Assembly: GCA_036345935.2 (NCBI GenBank)
Contig: JADWOT020000008.1
Coordinates: forward strand, 13,389,733 to 13,453,732
Reading direction: 5' to 3'
Source: Taenia hydatigena
Lineage: Eukaryota; Platyhelminthes; Cestoda; Cyclophyllidea; Taeniidae
DNA: 64,000 nt
Below, one piece after another: positions 51,301 through 64,000 of this stretch. The notes under the pieces are model-generated. The model made no database searches. It saw only the letters and a list, made by a program, of their open reading frames with translations, and was not told where the DNA came from. A program made the translations under genes and the position numbers. Numbering within the stretch: position 1 is the stretch's first letter; each line of letters begins with the position of its first letter.

Positions 51301-54300
51301 AGAATTTCAAATTCAATCATAAATAATTTGTTCAACATCTTTACTTCGATGGCATTATAGACTTCAGTTGGAGAGCCTCTGTTTGCACACTTTGGTAACG
51401 GTTTCTGCGTTTTCATGAGGTCATAAGGTATCGTGAAATCCCAATGCAAAAACAGTTGTTTTGACCCCAATGAAATGCTAACGGACGAGCACACTTCCAG
51501 TTCATTCCACCCAAGGAAATGTGTGCCAGTGTCAACTGGCCGAAACAAGGAGTACTCATAGTTTGGTTCAAAAAGACATCTTTCCATCACTATGAGTGAA
51601 GTTCTTTGTCAGTGGGAAATTCCAATCACGAGGAGAGCTTATTTTGATTCCCATGAAATCTCGCATCAGAATGCAATCTTCAAAGCTTAGGGAACATTTG
51701 CCGTGCAAATTAAAAAAATCAAACCCCTTGTCTAGACTAAGTCAAGGCCCTTCCGTCCGTCGGATGCACTTCTGTTTCCTACTTTCCCATTCCGGTGGGT
51801 TGGACCGATCAAGAAGCTAGTCAAGTTTGGAGCAGGCTTTTGTTCTTCAAACACTTGGCTATTTAGCACACGCAGCGCGGTTCTACACCAGCCATTCTAC
51901 CAATCTGTGTAAAGCGATCGTAAATTGTTGAGCTGGTAATCGTTTAAGAACATTTTATTTCAAATCCAGATTTTGCATGATTAATAAATCTGTATAAAGT
52001 GTTCCTCAAAAGCTCGAACAACACTTGTGACTTACCTGACGATATTCCGTAAGATGAGCTGGAATGCATCCTTTGCAGAGCGACAAAATTCATGCCCGTA
52101 GATTGCAATCTAGTTCCGACGAAAAATACGATGTCATGCAAGTCAAGCCGCCAGCGGAGGACATGGACTTAAAAAGCAGTAATGAACTGACAAAAGGGTA
52201 ACTTTTGCATAAACCTTGTTCCCCACCTCAAGTGTGTGGCCAGATTCACCAGCACTTTTCGGCATATGCCCAGAGGCCATTGGTATTGATAGCAGCAAGG
52301 AAAGATAATGAAAGAACGTGGGTGAGGGAAATAATTCCCATAAAATGTAGAGTAAAACGCAACCGTGACAATTGAGTGAAAGAATGGCTAACAAGACCGG
52401 AGAAGCTAGGAGACCTCCTGAATTGGATAGAAATGATCGTTGAAATAACATATATCGCATTGAGAGGGTGAAGAACAACGCGTAACGGCCTGACAGGAGA
52501 CGATAAAGAACATCGAATTCTTCAACATCACAACATGAAGAGAGCGCACTGTTTGGTAGGCCGTCATGATAATACTTGGGATACGGCAAGGAATATCCAT
52601 CACTTGTTTCAAAGAGACAGTTTGCTTCTTAAGCGATTGTTGCTAGCACTAAAGCTGCCCTCTATTAAACCTTAAAGCATTCATTAAAATCAGTTCCGGA
52701 ATTCACAACTTTTGAGGTCTGTAACTGAATCAAAAAAAGCTTGAGCCGAAAGGCTCGTAGAAGAGAATATTCTTGCAATAATATTAGCCCATTGAATGCC
52801 TCGATTAAAGAAGTGAAGAGCATACGGACAGCAGAAGAAATTATTGTGAGTTCGCGCAAAGTGAAGGGATAAGTCAGCGAAGAGACAGAGATGGTGTGAA
52901 TCGAAGACTAACTAACATGTGCGTAACCTGGAGACACTCAGACACGTACGCCTTGGAAGGGACCACTAACGAACAATGAAACTTTCGGCCATGGAGACGG
53001 ATCATGGAAATAGTGCTAAAAATTATTCGGAAAAACGAAGTTTGGATCTTCTTTGAGAATGCTGAGTTTGCAGGGACAACAGTTTTAATATCCGAGGAAG
53101 CTAAACCACTGATATTGCATGAGCTTTATATTTACAAATTATGCAAAAGCGCCCAGATATAGGAGATGAAATTTGAATAACAGAAAGAGCTTTTGGAATC
53201 GTGGGGTAAAAAAACACGTAACGTCAGAAAGTTGGAAAACGATGAAAACGCACCATAATGTATGCATTCTTATTGAGAAAACGCAAGAATTTCTCTAGGC
53301 ACCAGAAGCAGCAGCAGAGGCATCGAAGGAAGAATTTGGCGAGCTCATTATCGGAAGTTTTGAGTCGTCGCTCAAGACGGAGAAGACAAGCACGCAGGAA
53401 CCAGAGTGTGGTGATAAGAATGGAGCCGAGGGCCAGGGAACCCGTGTTGTAGATTAGAGCACTGCTGCATGTGGTGAATAGCAGCCAGAATCCACAGCAG
53501 CCCACTATAGTATGACGATGGCGCTGACGTTGAGAGTTGAAGTAGAAGGTGGCAAAGGTGCCCGCTAGGGTTATCTGATCCAGGGCAATGAAGAAGTTTA
53601 TGAGCCAGATGCACATGACGAAGTTGTACACCTGTAGCCAGGGTGCATATCTAAAGAGGTTAGTGCAAAAGGCTGGAGGATTAAAGATTAGAACAGTCTC
53701 ATGCGGTATTCGCATCAAACTAGAGTCTGATTCTGCAGACATAAGGAAAGATTCTGAAGGCAGCGATAAGCACCGAGTATTTGGCCCATTAATAATACCT
53801 TGTGCAAAAAAGTGGGTCAGTCTGGACACAATTCATCAGTAGAACGGCCACCCAACAAAGTGTAGTGGTAGACGGAGCTTCTAAAGAAAGAAGGTGTGGA
53901 AAGCGTGGACCTCTACTCGTGAGAAAGACTCTAGTCAACCAAGCTCAGCCACCGGGAGTAAGACGTTTGAATGATGCAAATATTTAAGTGAAGTTTCTAT
54001 GCATGGTTGTCGGAGTCGATCTCATCCCACATAACTCGTCGGTAAGGCCAATCATTCGTGAACAATCAGCGCATGCTGAGTACCAAAGAGGAAAAAAGAA
54101 TGTCTCCCCAACGCCAAAACTTCTCATTTATTACGCAAACATGGAGGTAAGTGCATAAACATGGCATCCAGGACGTATTTCGTGAAACCAATGCATTTTC
54201 TGTCTTTGTAAATGTGACACTTGATTGTATGATTAAGTCGCAGTCCGACTTGAATAAATCTTGCTAGATGCAGACTTCCTTCCAATTGGGCCAATAATTA

Positions 54301-57300
54301 AGAGCATCAACGGAGTATTTACGAGTTAAATGCATTCTTATCCTAGCGTCTTTCTCCATTTGTAAACGAGTTTGGGTTAAGAATATCCATCACCCCTCCT
54401 GTTAAATAATGCGATCTGGAATATTCAATCATCTCAACCGATTCACACCAACCACATTAAATGTCCCTACTGTTATGTAAAAGTTATCAATAGAACAGAG
54501 CGTCTTGACACATTTATCTGAAGCCTCTATCAAGTTATACATGGTGTATTAGAATATAGGAGCAATTATTCCCATTGTGGAACAAAAGCAACGGCACAGA
54601 TGGTTTAGGAGATTGACGCAGTTATTGTTTGATAAACTAACCACAAAACACAGCAGTGCAGAAGCTTAGAATTCTCGCTGTGGCGGCGACTTCAACCTTT
54701 GGAATGACCCGACCACTAGTCGCGAGACCGACTGGAGCAAAACAAGCTGCATAATTATGGCCTCAAAGTCGGAGCATGTCAAAAGCTGCAAGAAAATCAG
54801 ATAAAATCGCCCGATTTGTACGGCAAAACCAACAACCAGAGAAGGTTCCTTAAAATATCCTAACAAGTGAAATAACTATTACTAATCTAAATTCACTTCA
54901 ACAAAATATATTCTCTCGAAGCAAACAACCAGGATCTAGTCAAAACCGCCTCCGTTTATACCTCACTTTTATTTCCCGAATCTCATTCCTGTTTTACATC
55001 CGTGAGGCAGTATCTCCTTAATCCCAACCTATTCCAAATTGAGTGAGTTTCTCAACCTTATGAGATAGGAAATCTTGTAATACCTTTTAGAACTGAGAAT
55101 AAACCTTCATTCAGCCCGATTGATCAATTACGCCTACTTCCAAAGATGAAGCTTTCTTGCACAACTTGGAGTTGCGTAGAGTAGATAGACCTCAACCGCG
55201 CTTCTGCCTAACCTTAAGCCAGTAAACAACTCGTGGTAAACAATTGTTCCTCTGGTCCATCACACACACGCACACATGCAAAACAGGCATGAAAGCATGA
55301 TTGTCCAGGACTGACGAAGGAAGTGGTGCGTACTGCGTGTGGGTTGCATAATAAGTGGGTCGTTTCGAGATAATCAGTGATGTTTGTTCGTCTAAATAAC
55401 ATCAAAACACAAAAGTACAGAACAAATTTCCCATCACAAGGCAGCCAGTTAACCAGTCAGTCAATAATCCAAAAATTGCGGCGTACTTTTAACATACGGT
55501 AAATAAGACGAAAACAATAAACCAATAGTATGCGGCCCATCCTCTGCTGTCTGTTGGTACGCGGTGCGTGAGTGACGCCACCAGGCGATGTAGTTCCAAA
55601 CCAATTGTTGCAACAAGACTCGGTTTAGACACTGTCGAAAACTGTTGCCAAGATTTTTCTCGATAACAACTTTATTATTTCAGTGGTGGAACGGCCTTCC
55701 TCAGGATCGATAACTGAGAGCCTTCCTAAATATGCGTGATTTCACACCAAATCCAAGCAAACATTTCAAACCATCTCCAAACGACACGTTCTGCTATCGT
55801 ATCTTTTACAAGTGCTGCAGTAGAAGCCTCTGGAGTCTAGAGTAACCCACCCAAATTTGATGCGTAAGGCAGAAAATCTCGCAAAGTAGCAGCGAGACGC
55901 ATACTTGAATTTTATGCTTTGTAAAGTATTTATATGACCGCATTATTCTACGAGTCCTCACTGATCACAGAAAAGTTATTGCAACACCTAATATGTAAAG
56001 AGATATGGGATTTTTGGTCACTTGATACTCATGAAACGGTGGAGACTTTGAAGCAAACACCACTCCATAAGTCGTCGAGTGGTTTACACAATTCAGAGAA
56101 GTGATCGACGTCCAACTGGACCAAATGCAATAAATGATCGAGTGTTGGAAGGGCAACAGCCTGCTCCAGACATGACCAGGTTCGCAAACATTCCCACCTG
56201 TCTGAACAAGGAAGTGGACAATAAAAAATTACATCCTATAGACGGAGGGGCATTAACCAGTCTAGACTTAATGGAAAGCGGCAACTAACCTCCCCCAGGC
56301 AATTCTCAGAAAAAACGCTTTAAAGTTTTACCAAGCTCTGTCTCAGAGGAAGAACAATCATCAGAGAGCTCAAGACGTTTTATCGTTCCGAATTAAAACA
56401 AAAAGTGATAAATTTATGGCATTTAGGAATTAAACGTTACCGCCCTCGGACCGATAACATTATGCACCCCAATTCACTACTTTCACTTAATCTGATATCC
56501 AAACAGCTTGTTGCAATCACAGATCTGACAACTGCTGAAAAGTGCGTCAAGTAATGCCGACGTCGAGCGTAGACGGGCAAACCAAAGTCATAAATGTGCG
56601 ACGCTGATTGCAAAAGCATCAAAATATCTCAGTGCATAACAGATCTCACCAACATGCAAAACAGTTTTAGATAAATTTCTGAAGACATATGAACGAACCA
56701 CTCAGAAACCATAAAAGTAACGGGATGCACCATTCGCTTAAATACTTTTGTGGAATTAAAGATTCGAAACTGATGGCAAAAAAGGAGTACAATGGTAATT
56801 ATAGCAATTACAAGTACTTACGCTGTTGTAATGTGCTTCACAAAGAGGCAAATCTGACCCTCTGTATTGTTGGCCTATATGAGTACAGGGATAAAACAAG
56901 TTGTGTTGAATGACGAGAAAAATGTGGTTTAATTCGACGCCAATGGAGACCAGCTTACAGTGGGGTCACACTTCATAGAACTGTTAAGGGCCCAAGCGGT
57001 CCACTCTTCAGAGCTTTTGTTCCTCAGGCCAACTGTGGAGTTAGCATAGTAGACACCCTCACTGATTGCAATGGAGCGGAGGTTAAGGTCAACAAAAATC
57101 CACAACGCTATCGTACCGGAGATAAGAATGAACGGGATTATGGGCCAGAACAGCGTTGCCGGTAGGTATCCTATCGCTCTGAAGTGATAATACAGACGTG
57201 GCGACTCAATATAATTAAGTAGACGGGTTTCTTTAAGTAGAGCTTCTGATTTCAATGCAGAAAGATGAGTGTACATGCACCATGATTGGGAGGATAAACT

Positions 57301-60300
57301 CCAACTTACTTGCTTGCCTCGGCGATAACACGATAGGCTAGAACGATTTTCCCACGGATAAAGACTATGATTAGTAGAACGAGCAATAGAACCAATCCGG
57401 AGATGACGCCTGTTATTATAGAGGATAATTTTAAAAAAGGCAACCATTAAAGTTGTTTTCCATAATACGCGAGAAAGACAACCCACCTAGGACGAGCCAA
57501 GTGGTGGAATAGCGGAAGTAGATCGTTATGTCAAGGGTGAGGAAGAAGGGCGGTGGATCTGTGGGAAGGTTTTTGGTCTGTACGTAGCGCCAGAAACAAA
57601 ATCCCATCGCTGAAAGAAAGGAAAAGAAGGAGAGTTACTTAAGGATATCAGAAGGAGTGGCATCGCAATGAAGCTAGAAAAATACAGACAATAGGGCCAC
57701 CCCAATACCTGCGCATAGAGAAAAGTGGATCCCCCGCTGGTACATCGAATTCAGTGGATCCAGGCTAGATGGTTCGTTTTTGACCAAAATAGCACAAAAA
57801 CACTAGTTCACGACGACTGATAAATACCATTTCCAACGAGCTACTTGGTCAGCGACTAACTTCCAATTAAACTGCGGTTTAAGTATACGGTTCGCTAAAC
57901 CTACGGATAGAATGAAGTGAATTACATACCGTTTATTAATTCCAACTTAGTCTAAAAAAAGTTTCCAAAAGTAGTCGGTTGTCGAACGTGTTGGCTGGAG
58001 AAATGGGCACAAGATACTTGAGCGTCAAGTTGAGAAAATCCGTTCCAGTGAGCTACCGCAATATTGAAAGTAAGGCCATGTGGAAAACCCTAGCCGAGAA
58101 CACAATGAATGAGCTCACAACCGAATAACGACCAGACAAAGACTTCAGCACAGGTGTTTACATCGCTGATGCGTGTGATAGGATTATGGGTGGGTGCGCA
58201 GGCGCCAAGCGGCGAACAAAAGCTGACTGTCTGAGTCATCCCGCCGTCCCAGTCAGGCGTAATTATAAGTGCTTTACCCTGAATGCAACAGTAGCAACTC
58301 ATTTAAAGTGCATCTATACGTGACCTCAAGAGTCAAGAAAGAGAGCGAGAACACAATCTACAGACCACTTGGAAAATTAGACACTGATACGGAAACTTCC
58401 ATAGAATCCACTGGTAACTTTTTCCGAGGGTTACAGGTATCAACAACACCTCTTGCAAAAAGCAATATCAGTAGTTTCTAGAATCAAGATATAACTGTTC
58501 CGTTCTTCGGCTTCGCCTGCTGAACCCTCGACCCGAGCCTTTCTCACCAATGGTATTCTGAGTCAGAGTTCACATAGAAAAGTGGTACCTGGAAGGTGCT
58601 CAAGAGTCTGTCCACCGGCAGGGTATTACGTTATGCTGCAGGTTCCTCGGCTTACCGTAGACGTAGTTAGCCAAAATGGCTCTGCCAAATATCGGATATG
58701 ACTTGTACGCACTAGCGCACAACCTTCGAGATTCATCAATCCGCATAGTAGATGTCAGTCCATTTTGAATTTTGATGAGGCTTCTGCTACGCACTCTTCG
58801 GAGTCGTTTCGTGACCTTAGGACTATCGCTGTATTGACCAAGCGAATTACGCGTACCACTAGCCCTTCGATCGTGATTGCCGGCTTCGTGAAAAGTTGTT
58901 TGACGTTGACTGATATGCCAGCAGAAACACTTGTAAGACATGAGCAATCTTACCTCCCCGTGTGAATTCTGTTTCGCTCAACTTAACTCGTCAACAAAAC
59001 AAAATGAACCGTTCCGTCATCTGACTAATGTCTCCATGATTTCATATCGTTTGATGGCACAGCAATTGTAGCATCTTGGTGTTATCCCCGGCCATTTTAG
59101 AGGCATCGGCTAGAACAAGGTAGGAGACGCCGTCGACCGGGCCACAAAAAGCCAAGGCATAGCCGTGATTTTAGGGCCCTTCCGACTGAGGCTCGTTGGC
59201 GATAACAAAAAACCTCTGGCACGACTGAGAGTATCCACATCCACGTACAGTCAATAAGACCTGGGCCAATGAATTGAATGTGGTTAACCCCAAAATGATT
59301 AGTATGAAAAGGATGCAGTGCCATCGGATACAGTGGTTTCGAAAAGAATACGATCGCCGATCACTAGGCGGCCTTTGAAATGCATAATGGATCATGGCGC
59401 TAAAATGGTAATTTGACCCCATCGCTAAGTACACGAAGCTGCCACTTTTCCTGATGAAGCACATTGCCTGTGTCAAGTATTGTGAGACATTGCTGTCTCT
59501 TGAATTTCGAGTGGTTATTGGAGAAACCTGAGTAATAATTGGCTATTGCCGCCCAGTGGGTTGATGTTATCCTCTGTAATGTGGCACGCCCCAGTCAATG
59601 ACGTACAGCGAAGAGATAAGCAACACTACAGTGATCTGGAGGGTTTCAGTCGGTCATCACATACACCGGTAGTGCTCTGATTGATCTGATGGATCGATGA
59701 TTTACCAAATTGAAGCCACACTTCCTCCGATGTAATAGTGATGGTCGAGGCGGTGTCCAGTTGTAGCCGCGTTAGATAGCCATTAAGACGAACGATGGTT
59801 CGCCTCAGGTGGTTAGGTGAGTTGTCTCAGAAAGCGTTCACCACACTGAGTAGTATAAAGTTTTGATTGGCCTGTTTTGACCGTTTCCCGTACTCTTTGA
59901 TATCTGCTTTGAAATTGGATGGGCGAGATTGACAGTACCCGTCTTTGTAACTATCAGCGTTGCACTCAGACCGCCAGTGATTTCTGTAGAAGGGAAACTT
60001 CACAGGACGCCAGGACCTTCAGCGCCAGTAAGGAGAAGGATTATTTTGCCTTCGAGATGAGATTCGATTGTTGGAATGCATACTAGATTTAAATGAATTG
60101 GGTTTCTGCAGAATAAACTGGGTGAGTTGACGTGCAGAACAAACCTGAGAGCCATCTCGATTTCCGGACCAGACCAAAGTAACGTCACATTTAAGTGACC
60201 AATGATGGACAATTCTTGGTGTCTTAGGGTCACAGAGCCTGCTCGATCAGGCCTAGCAGACAAGTGCAGACGTTTGAGTAAGTAGGCGGCGGTCGGGTAC

Positions 60301-62597
60301 TTGAACCAATTCTCAGCATCTCCTTCAGTTTAAAAAGTTTGCAGTTATGATTGGTGCTTTCTGTATGGATCACCATTGCACTTTGCCAGCTTCGGCCGAT
60401 TGATACGGAACCATCGAAATTGAAATAACTTGGAGACTCGGATGAAATCTTTTTTATACTTCCGATGTCAAACCGTTCCGAGTTTCTATAGGAGAAGTTG
60501 GACTTTGTACGTGCCAAATAAAAACATCCTCATACTTATTGAACAAAGAATTGTGGCGAAGTTTCGTGCTACTGTTGGTATCAAGGTTGACAGATTGTCA
60601 CTTTTATCATGTCAGTAGTCAAACAAATTGCTTTTACAATCACGATAGTAACAATGAAGCACCTTCACTACGTCGCAGGGACAGCTACGATGCAGAGGTG
60701 AAAAACATACTTGGGTAGAACAGTGAGGAAGGACAACTAAAGAGGTACACTGATTCCCCAACTGAAGCCTCTGATGGTAAGAGCTTCGAATGTCTGAGAC
60801 TTCTGCAACTGGGATTTCAAAGCCAGGAACCTATTGACGCTCCTGTTGATAATAGCGTTTCTCAAGTAATTTAGGCGCTCGGCCAAAAGCCAAACTTTAA
60901 TAAGAACAATTTTTAGCAATTTCGATTAAAGAAAACAGTCTTTAAATGGGATTGAAAGCTCATCCCAACAGTTGGGTTGAAGATTACGTTTTGGTGGCTT
61001 TGTCATGCCGTGGTAACCCTTTGAACCAGCAGATGCACGTGAGAGCATCAGTGATAATCTTTGACCAGCAAATGGAAATGCACAAAGCATCAATGCAATA
61101 CGTTGCTGAATGAGAACTGAAATTCCCCGCTTACCAAGGCCAAATATGCTGACGAAAGATACAAGAGTGAAGGCAATCATGACACAGGTGCACATCCTCA
61201 TGAAAAGGATCCACAGGAAGGAAGTTACTGCTGCCAGGAGAATACATCTATCAAAACAAAAGGAAGGAATTTTAACTAATACAGTTGCGTTCTCACTGAC
61301 CTTGTATTGAACTGAGGACTGGCAGAAGGCTGTCTTTTACTCTGGCAAAAAACAAAATTAGGATGCATGCATCACCAATAAACTGAATTGCGGCAGTCGA
61401 ACAGACACGCCTTGCAACAAGCAAACGGCAGTCTCGGGCTCATATTGTGAGACCATTTGATACTATCACAGAATTAGGAGGGGACGGAAAAGTCTTTATT
61501 CCCTCCGCCCATAAAAAGCGTTTTTTTATTCCACACACGTTTATTCAAATAACTAGTAGCTATGGGGTGCGATTAGGGTTTCATTAGGTCCACTACCCTG
61601 ATTCACACTCCAAAACACATAATGGTAATGCTGCCTTGAGCCACTAAATCAAAATGGAGACTTGTACAGGTCTGCCCAAATCACTGCGGGACGTCTACTT
61701 GTCACTTTGAAATCCAACTGCCTGGAGTGTGTGATACAGACGTCGGTTATTCCTGTTTGCTAGGGGTAGCAAATTAAATGCTTCTGAGACAATTTCTTGA
61801 AGTTGAATACGAACAATTAAACCGATCACTAGGAAATTGTCCCGAAGCATTGAATTCAATGCTTTTCATTTGTGTTGCAGGATAGTGTTTAACCACCATC
61901 GTCTCGAAACTTTTGAGGATTATTTCGATATTTTTCTCAGGTTTCGATAGTAAATCGTGGTCACAACTCTACTGGTTTGATTTGGTTTGTCTCGAACATC
62001 GCGCAGACACTGTGACAAACGAGACAATATCTACTCAAAGGCAATAACAAGGCGTCTAGACACGGCCGAAAACTTGACAGGGTCAACTGTTACTTTCAAA
62101 ATCCATGAGTTATTGTGTTTTTGAAAAAAGCTTCAACATCTCAATTGATTGCTTTCAGTTGAGAGGGTTCGAATCACTTCCCTCTACCTGGCCAGGGCAC
62201 CAAATAGCAAGCACACCAATTTATGCCCTGTCTGACGCAGACACCAACGCTTTTTCGCCACAAACCCGTTGGCCATAAAGTTGTAGTAATACTATAATTT
62301 GGAAAACACAGTAAGTCAAACTAAAACCTACCCAAATCTGGTGGGTAGAGCAAACGTTATGCCTGTCTCCTCGGCCCCGACAGTTATAATCCAAAAATCA
62401 AAGAACGATGGTTTGACACTCGGTCAGCATGACAATAGGAACTTGATATTACGTGAGTTTGTGTATTGAGGACAATCCAGGAGCTTCGCAGTAAAAATCA
62501 TCACAATGGTAAAAGTGTAAAACTTACACCAGAATGACCTTCCACGATCGCACCAAATCCTCAATCATCCGTGTAAACACGGTCCGAACTCCAAGCA
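48328..62597 (-). CDS. SLC44 choline transporter-like protein (5' end missing)
   Basis: SLC44/CTL proteins carry choline and related amines across plasma and organelle membranes. Exons: 62597-62528 (TRMIEDLVRSWKVILV), 61247-61135, 60894-60751 (ERLNYLRNAIINRSVNRFLA), 57409-57310 (LLIIVFIRGKIVLAYRVIAE), 57178-56959 (AIGYLPATLFWPIIPFILIS), probably 56197-56122 (GCCPSNTRSFIAFG, matching the extracellular CPxxxC region), 53650-53254 (FLRCLCCCFWCLEKFLRFLN, then NKNAYIM), 52109-52036 (IAIYGHEFCRSAKDAFQLIL), 50601-50531 (VVEKITDYILVVGKLAV), 50024-49924 (KLQLNYIFVPIL), 49129-49045 (GSYLVAKAFFSVYEMGVDTI) and 48434-48328 (EDLERNDGTVEKPYFMSKST, TAA). Every joint from 53650 to the stop and from 62597 to 56959 is in phase; only the 56197-56122 exon does not connect cleanly to 53650. 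The amino-terminal membrane segment and first loop were not found and may lie beyond the window end. Confidence 0.92.
51228..51590 (-). other. 120-codon open frame inside an SLC44 intron
   Basis: Lies on the same strand in the intron between the exons ending at 52036 and starting at 50601. It opens MMERCLFEPNYEYSLFRPVD and closes at 51228. It is hydrophobic-patterned but has no membrane segment or known domain. It is not needed for SLC44, whose flanking exons join in phase without it. Confidence 0.15.
57411..60750 (-). other. SLC44 intron of 3.3 kb
   Basis: Flanked by exons that join as GISVISGLVLLLVLL in phase 1. Open frames at 58600-58947, 59097-59324 and 59171-59476 (minus) and 58765-58965 (plus) fall inside. 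None shows a known motif or a complete exon structure, so a nested gene cannot be supported. Confidence 0.55.
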
Positions 62598-62599
62598 CT

Positions 62600-64000
62600 A
62601 ACGAAGGCAAACTGCACGCACAAAAGTGGCCGAATCAATAAGTGTAAAGAATGATAACAAACCAACTAGAATCTGTGAAACTGTGTCGTTAGACATTAAT
62701 CGTGCAATTCAAACCCTGCACCTCTTACCCTGTTCCGCTTTTAAAATAACAAAAGAGGTGTAATAAGATGCAGGTTTGATCAAAACAGCAACTATTTTAC
62801 CTACGGACAGTTGGAATGCCTCTGAGTAAAGAAGCGAAAAGAAAATCGCTTATTTCAATCGCAAAACAGGCCGTTTTTCTACGAGAACACTCCATTAAAC
62901 TAAGAGAGGAATTAGATACGAAAACTGCAACATTTGTTTCTGTACAGTTGCGAAGAAAAAGGAAAGAAACGCACCTCACTAGTGGTCTAACAATCTCAGA
63001 ATTGGCCAGCGTCCGCCGATTGAGTTGTTCAATTGCCGGCAAAATGTCAAACTGTACACAGCGTCCGAATACTAAAGGATAAGGTTAGGTGAGAACAAGT
63101 TTATCCTGTAGGGATTGCATTCTAGTCTGCAGTGCACTACAGAAATAATGCAGTGGAAGCTAATCCTTTTAAAGAGGCTCCAAGAGCTAACAATTGAGAT
63201 ATGAAAGATAGACGGCTGAAAAGGTAAGGCAACACCGCCAATTTAGCTTTGGCATCTTAATGGTACATTTGGGAATCACGATGGAGACTCTGCTTCTGCG
63301 CTACATTCAACCATTGTGTGTTTTGAGAATGACAAAAGTGTGCCATATGGCGATCCTCCCCACGGCGTGCCGCTTACTTGGTATGGTGTGACCCATTTTG
63401 TTGAACCTTCCAATAAAATTCTCACTGCCTCAGTTTTAAACACACTGCAGCTCTTTACCTTAAACTGAACGTAGTTACAAAAAGCCCTATTTGATAAAAA
63501 TGTGAATACCTACAAAATTGCTACAAGTAAACATATTTTTGACCCAAATCGCAGTACTTTGACTAATCTTTCGTTTCGATTTCGTAGGCACCAAAGGGTA
63601 AGGTGGTTGTACTTTCACCAGGTGGCATAGCCACCAAGCTATCAGTAGCTTTCCTGGACATATGTCTAAAATACAACTTCTGCCCAAGTATTGCGTCTTC
63701 TTTCGACTTCAGAGAAGACTCGGGGCGTTACATTGGTGCCAGTGGAAAGCGAACACAATCCAAAATGAAACCACTCTGATTTCTATCATTGAATGCTAAA
63801 CCTTATCGTGACGGAAGAACATACAATGCGGATGGAAGAATCGTTGATTATCCCCAACAGAAGGGCTGAAATTGACGCCCACCATGGGCAACTACCTTGA
63901 CCCTGTGTTCTGCAGAAACGCTTTTAGCTGAAGAGACACCAGCCGTGAAGCATTTGAAAAGTTCGGTATGGGCCCGTCTATAGGATCTGCATGATGTTAA
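62600..64000. other. Upstream SLC44 flank, unresolved
   Basis: The N-terminal SLC44 exons should lie here or beyond. I could not identify them. Open stretches include 62797-63042 (minus), 62816-63082 (plus) and a minus frame at about 63555-63732 reading MSRKATDSLVAMPPGEST with no acceptor I trust. Confidence 0.35.

Noticed and set aside
53258..53452. Plus-strand basic open frame opposite an SLC44 exon
   Set aside because: It is the complement of the Cys/Leu-rich SLC44 exon; the minus frame is the one that aligns with the family.
59097..59476. Minus-strand open frames with hydrophobic stretches, considered as SLC44 exons
   Set aside because: They lie between exons that already join in phase, and no acceptor precedes the best-looking frame before a stop.
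62168..62190. GGTTCGAATC, resembling a tRNA T-arm/B box
   Set aside because: No 5-bp T-stem with a 7-base loop, no acceptor stem and no A box at the right distance.

Overview
The window reads as nuclear DNA of an invertebrate animal. Genes are split into many short exons with GT..AG borders, introns run from about 34 bases to several kilobases, AATAAA signals follow two gene ends, and all recognisable proteins are metazoan. Very short introns beside long repeat-bearing ones, and strongly diverged orthologues, suggest a flatworm (cestode or trematode). That placement is inference; no lineage-diagnostic sequence such as a spliced leader or rRNA was found.

Layout. 0.7-3.6 kb: two plus-strand gene ends that I cannot name, each with exons in phase and a poly(A) signal. 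5.2-8.1 kb: isolated minus-strand exons of unknown genes. 9.3-14.9 kb (minus): a divergent p53-family gene in five exons, readable from an ATG to a stop as about 450 residues, with the zinc ligands kept and two human cancer-hotspot arginines naturally replaced. 16.2-19.3 kb (plus): WDR4/Trm82, the non-catalytic subunit of the tRNA m7G46 methyltransferase, with several introns under 50 bases. 19.4-23.6 kb: no supportable gene. 23.7-37.4 kb (minus): mitofusin in twelve recognised exons. 37.6-38.5 kb: three copies of a 180-base repeat, two forming a long inverted repeat just upstream of mitofusin. 39.9-45.2 kb (minus): an unrecognised acidic, coiled-coil protein in seven phase-compatible exons. 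48.3-62.6 kb (minus): an SLC44 choline-transporter-like gene, 5' end not found.

A roughly 490-base segment occurs twice, almost identical, once in a p53 intron and once in the last mitofusin intron.

The named genes are housekeeping or stress functions (genome surveillance, tRNA modification, mitochondrial fusion, choline transport) with no evident operon or joint pathway; their order is ordinary eukaryotic linkage. The best leads are the p53 orthologue and the repeat structures. Exon limits were read by eye from splice consensus, phase and family alignment remembered from knowledge; none was computed.
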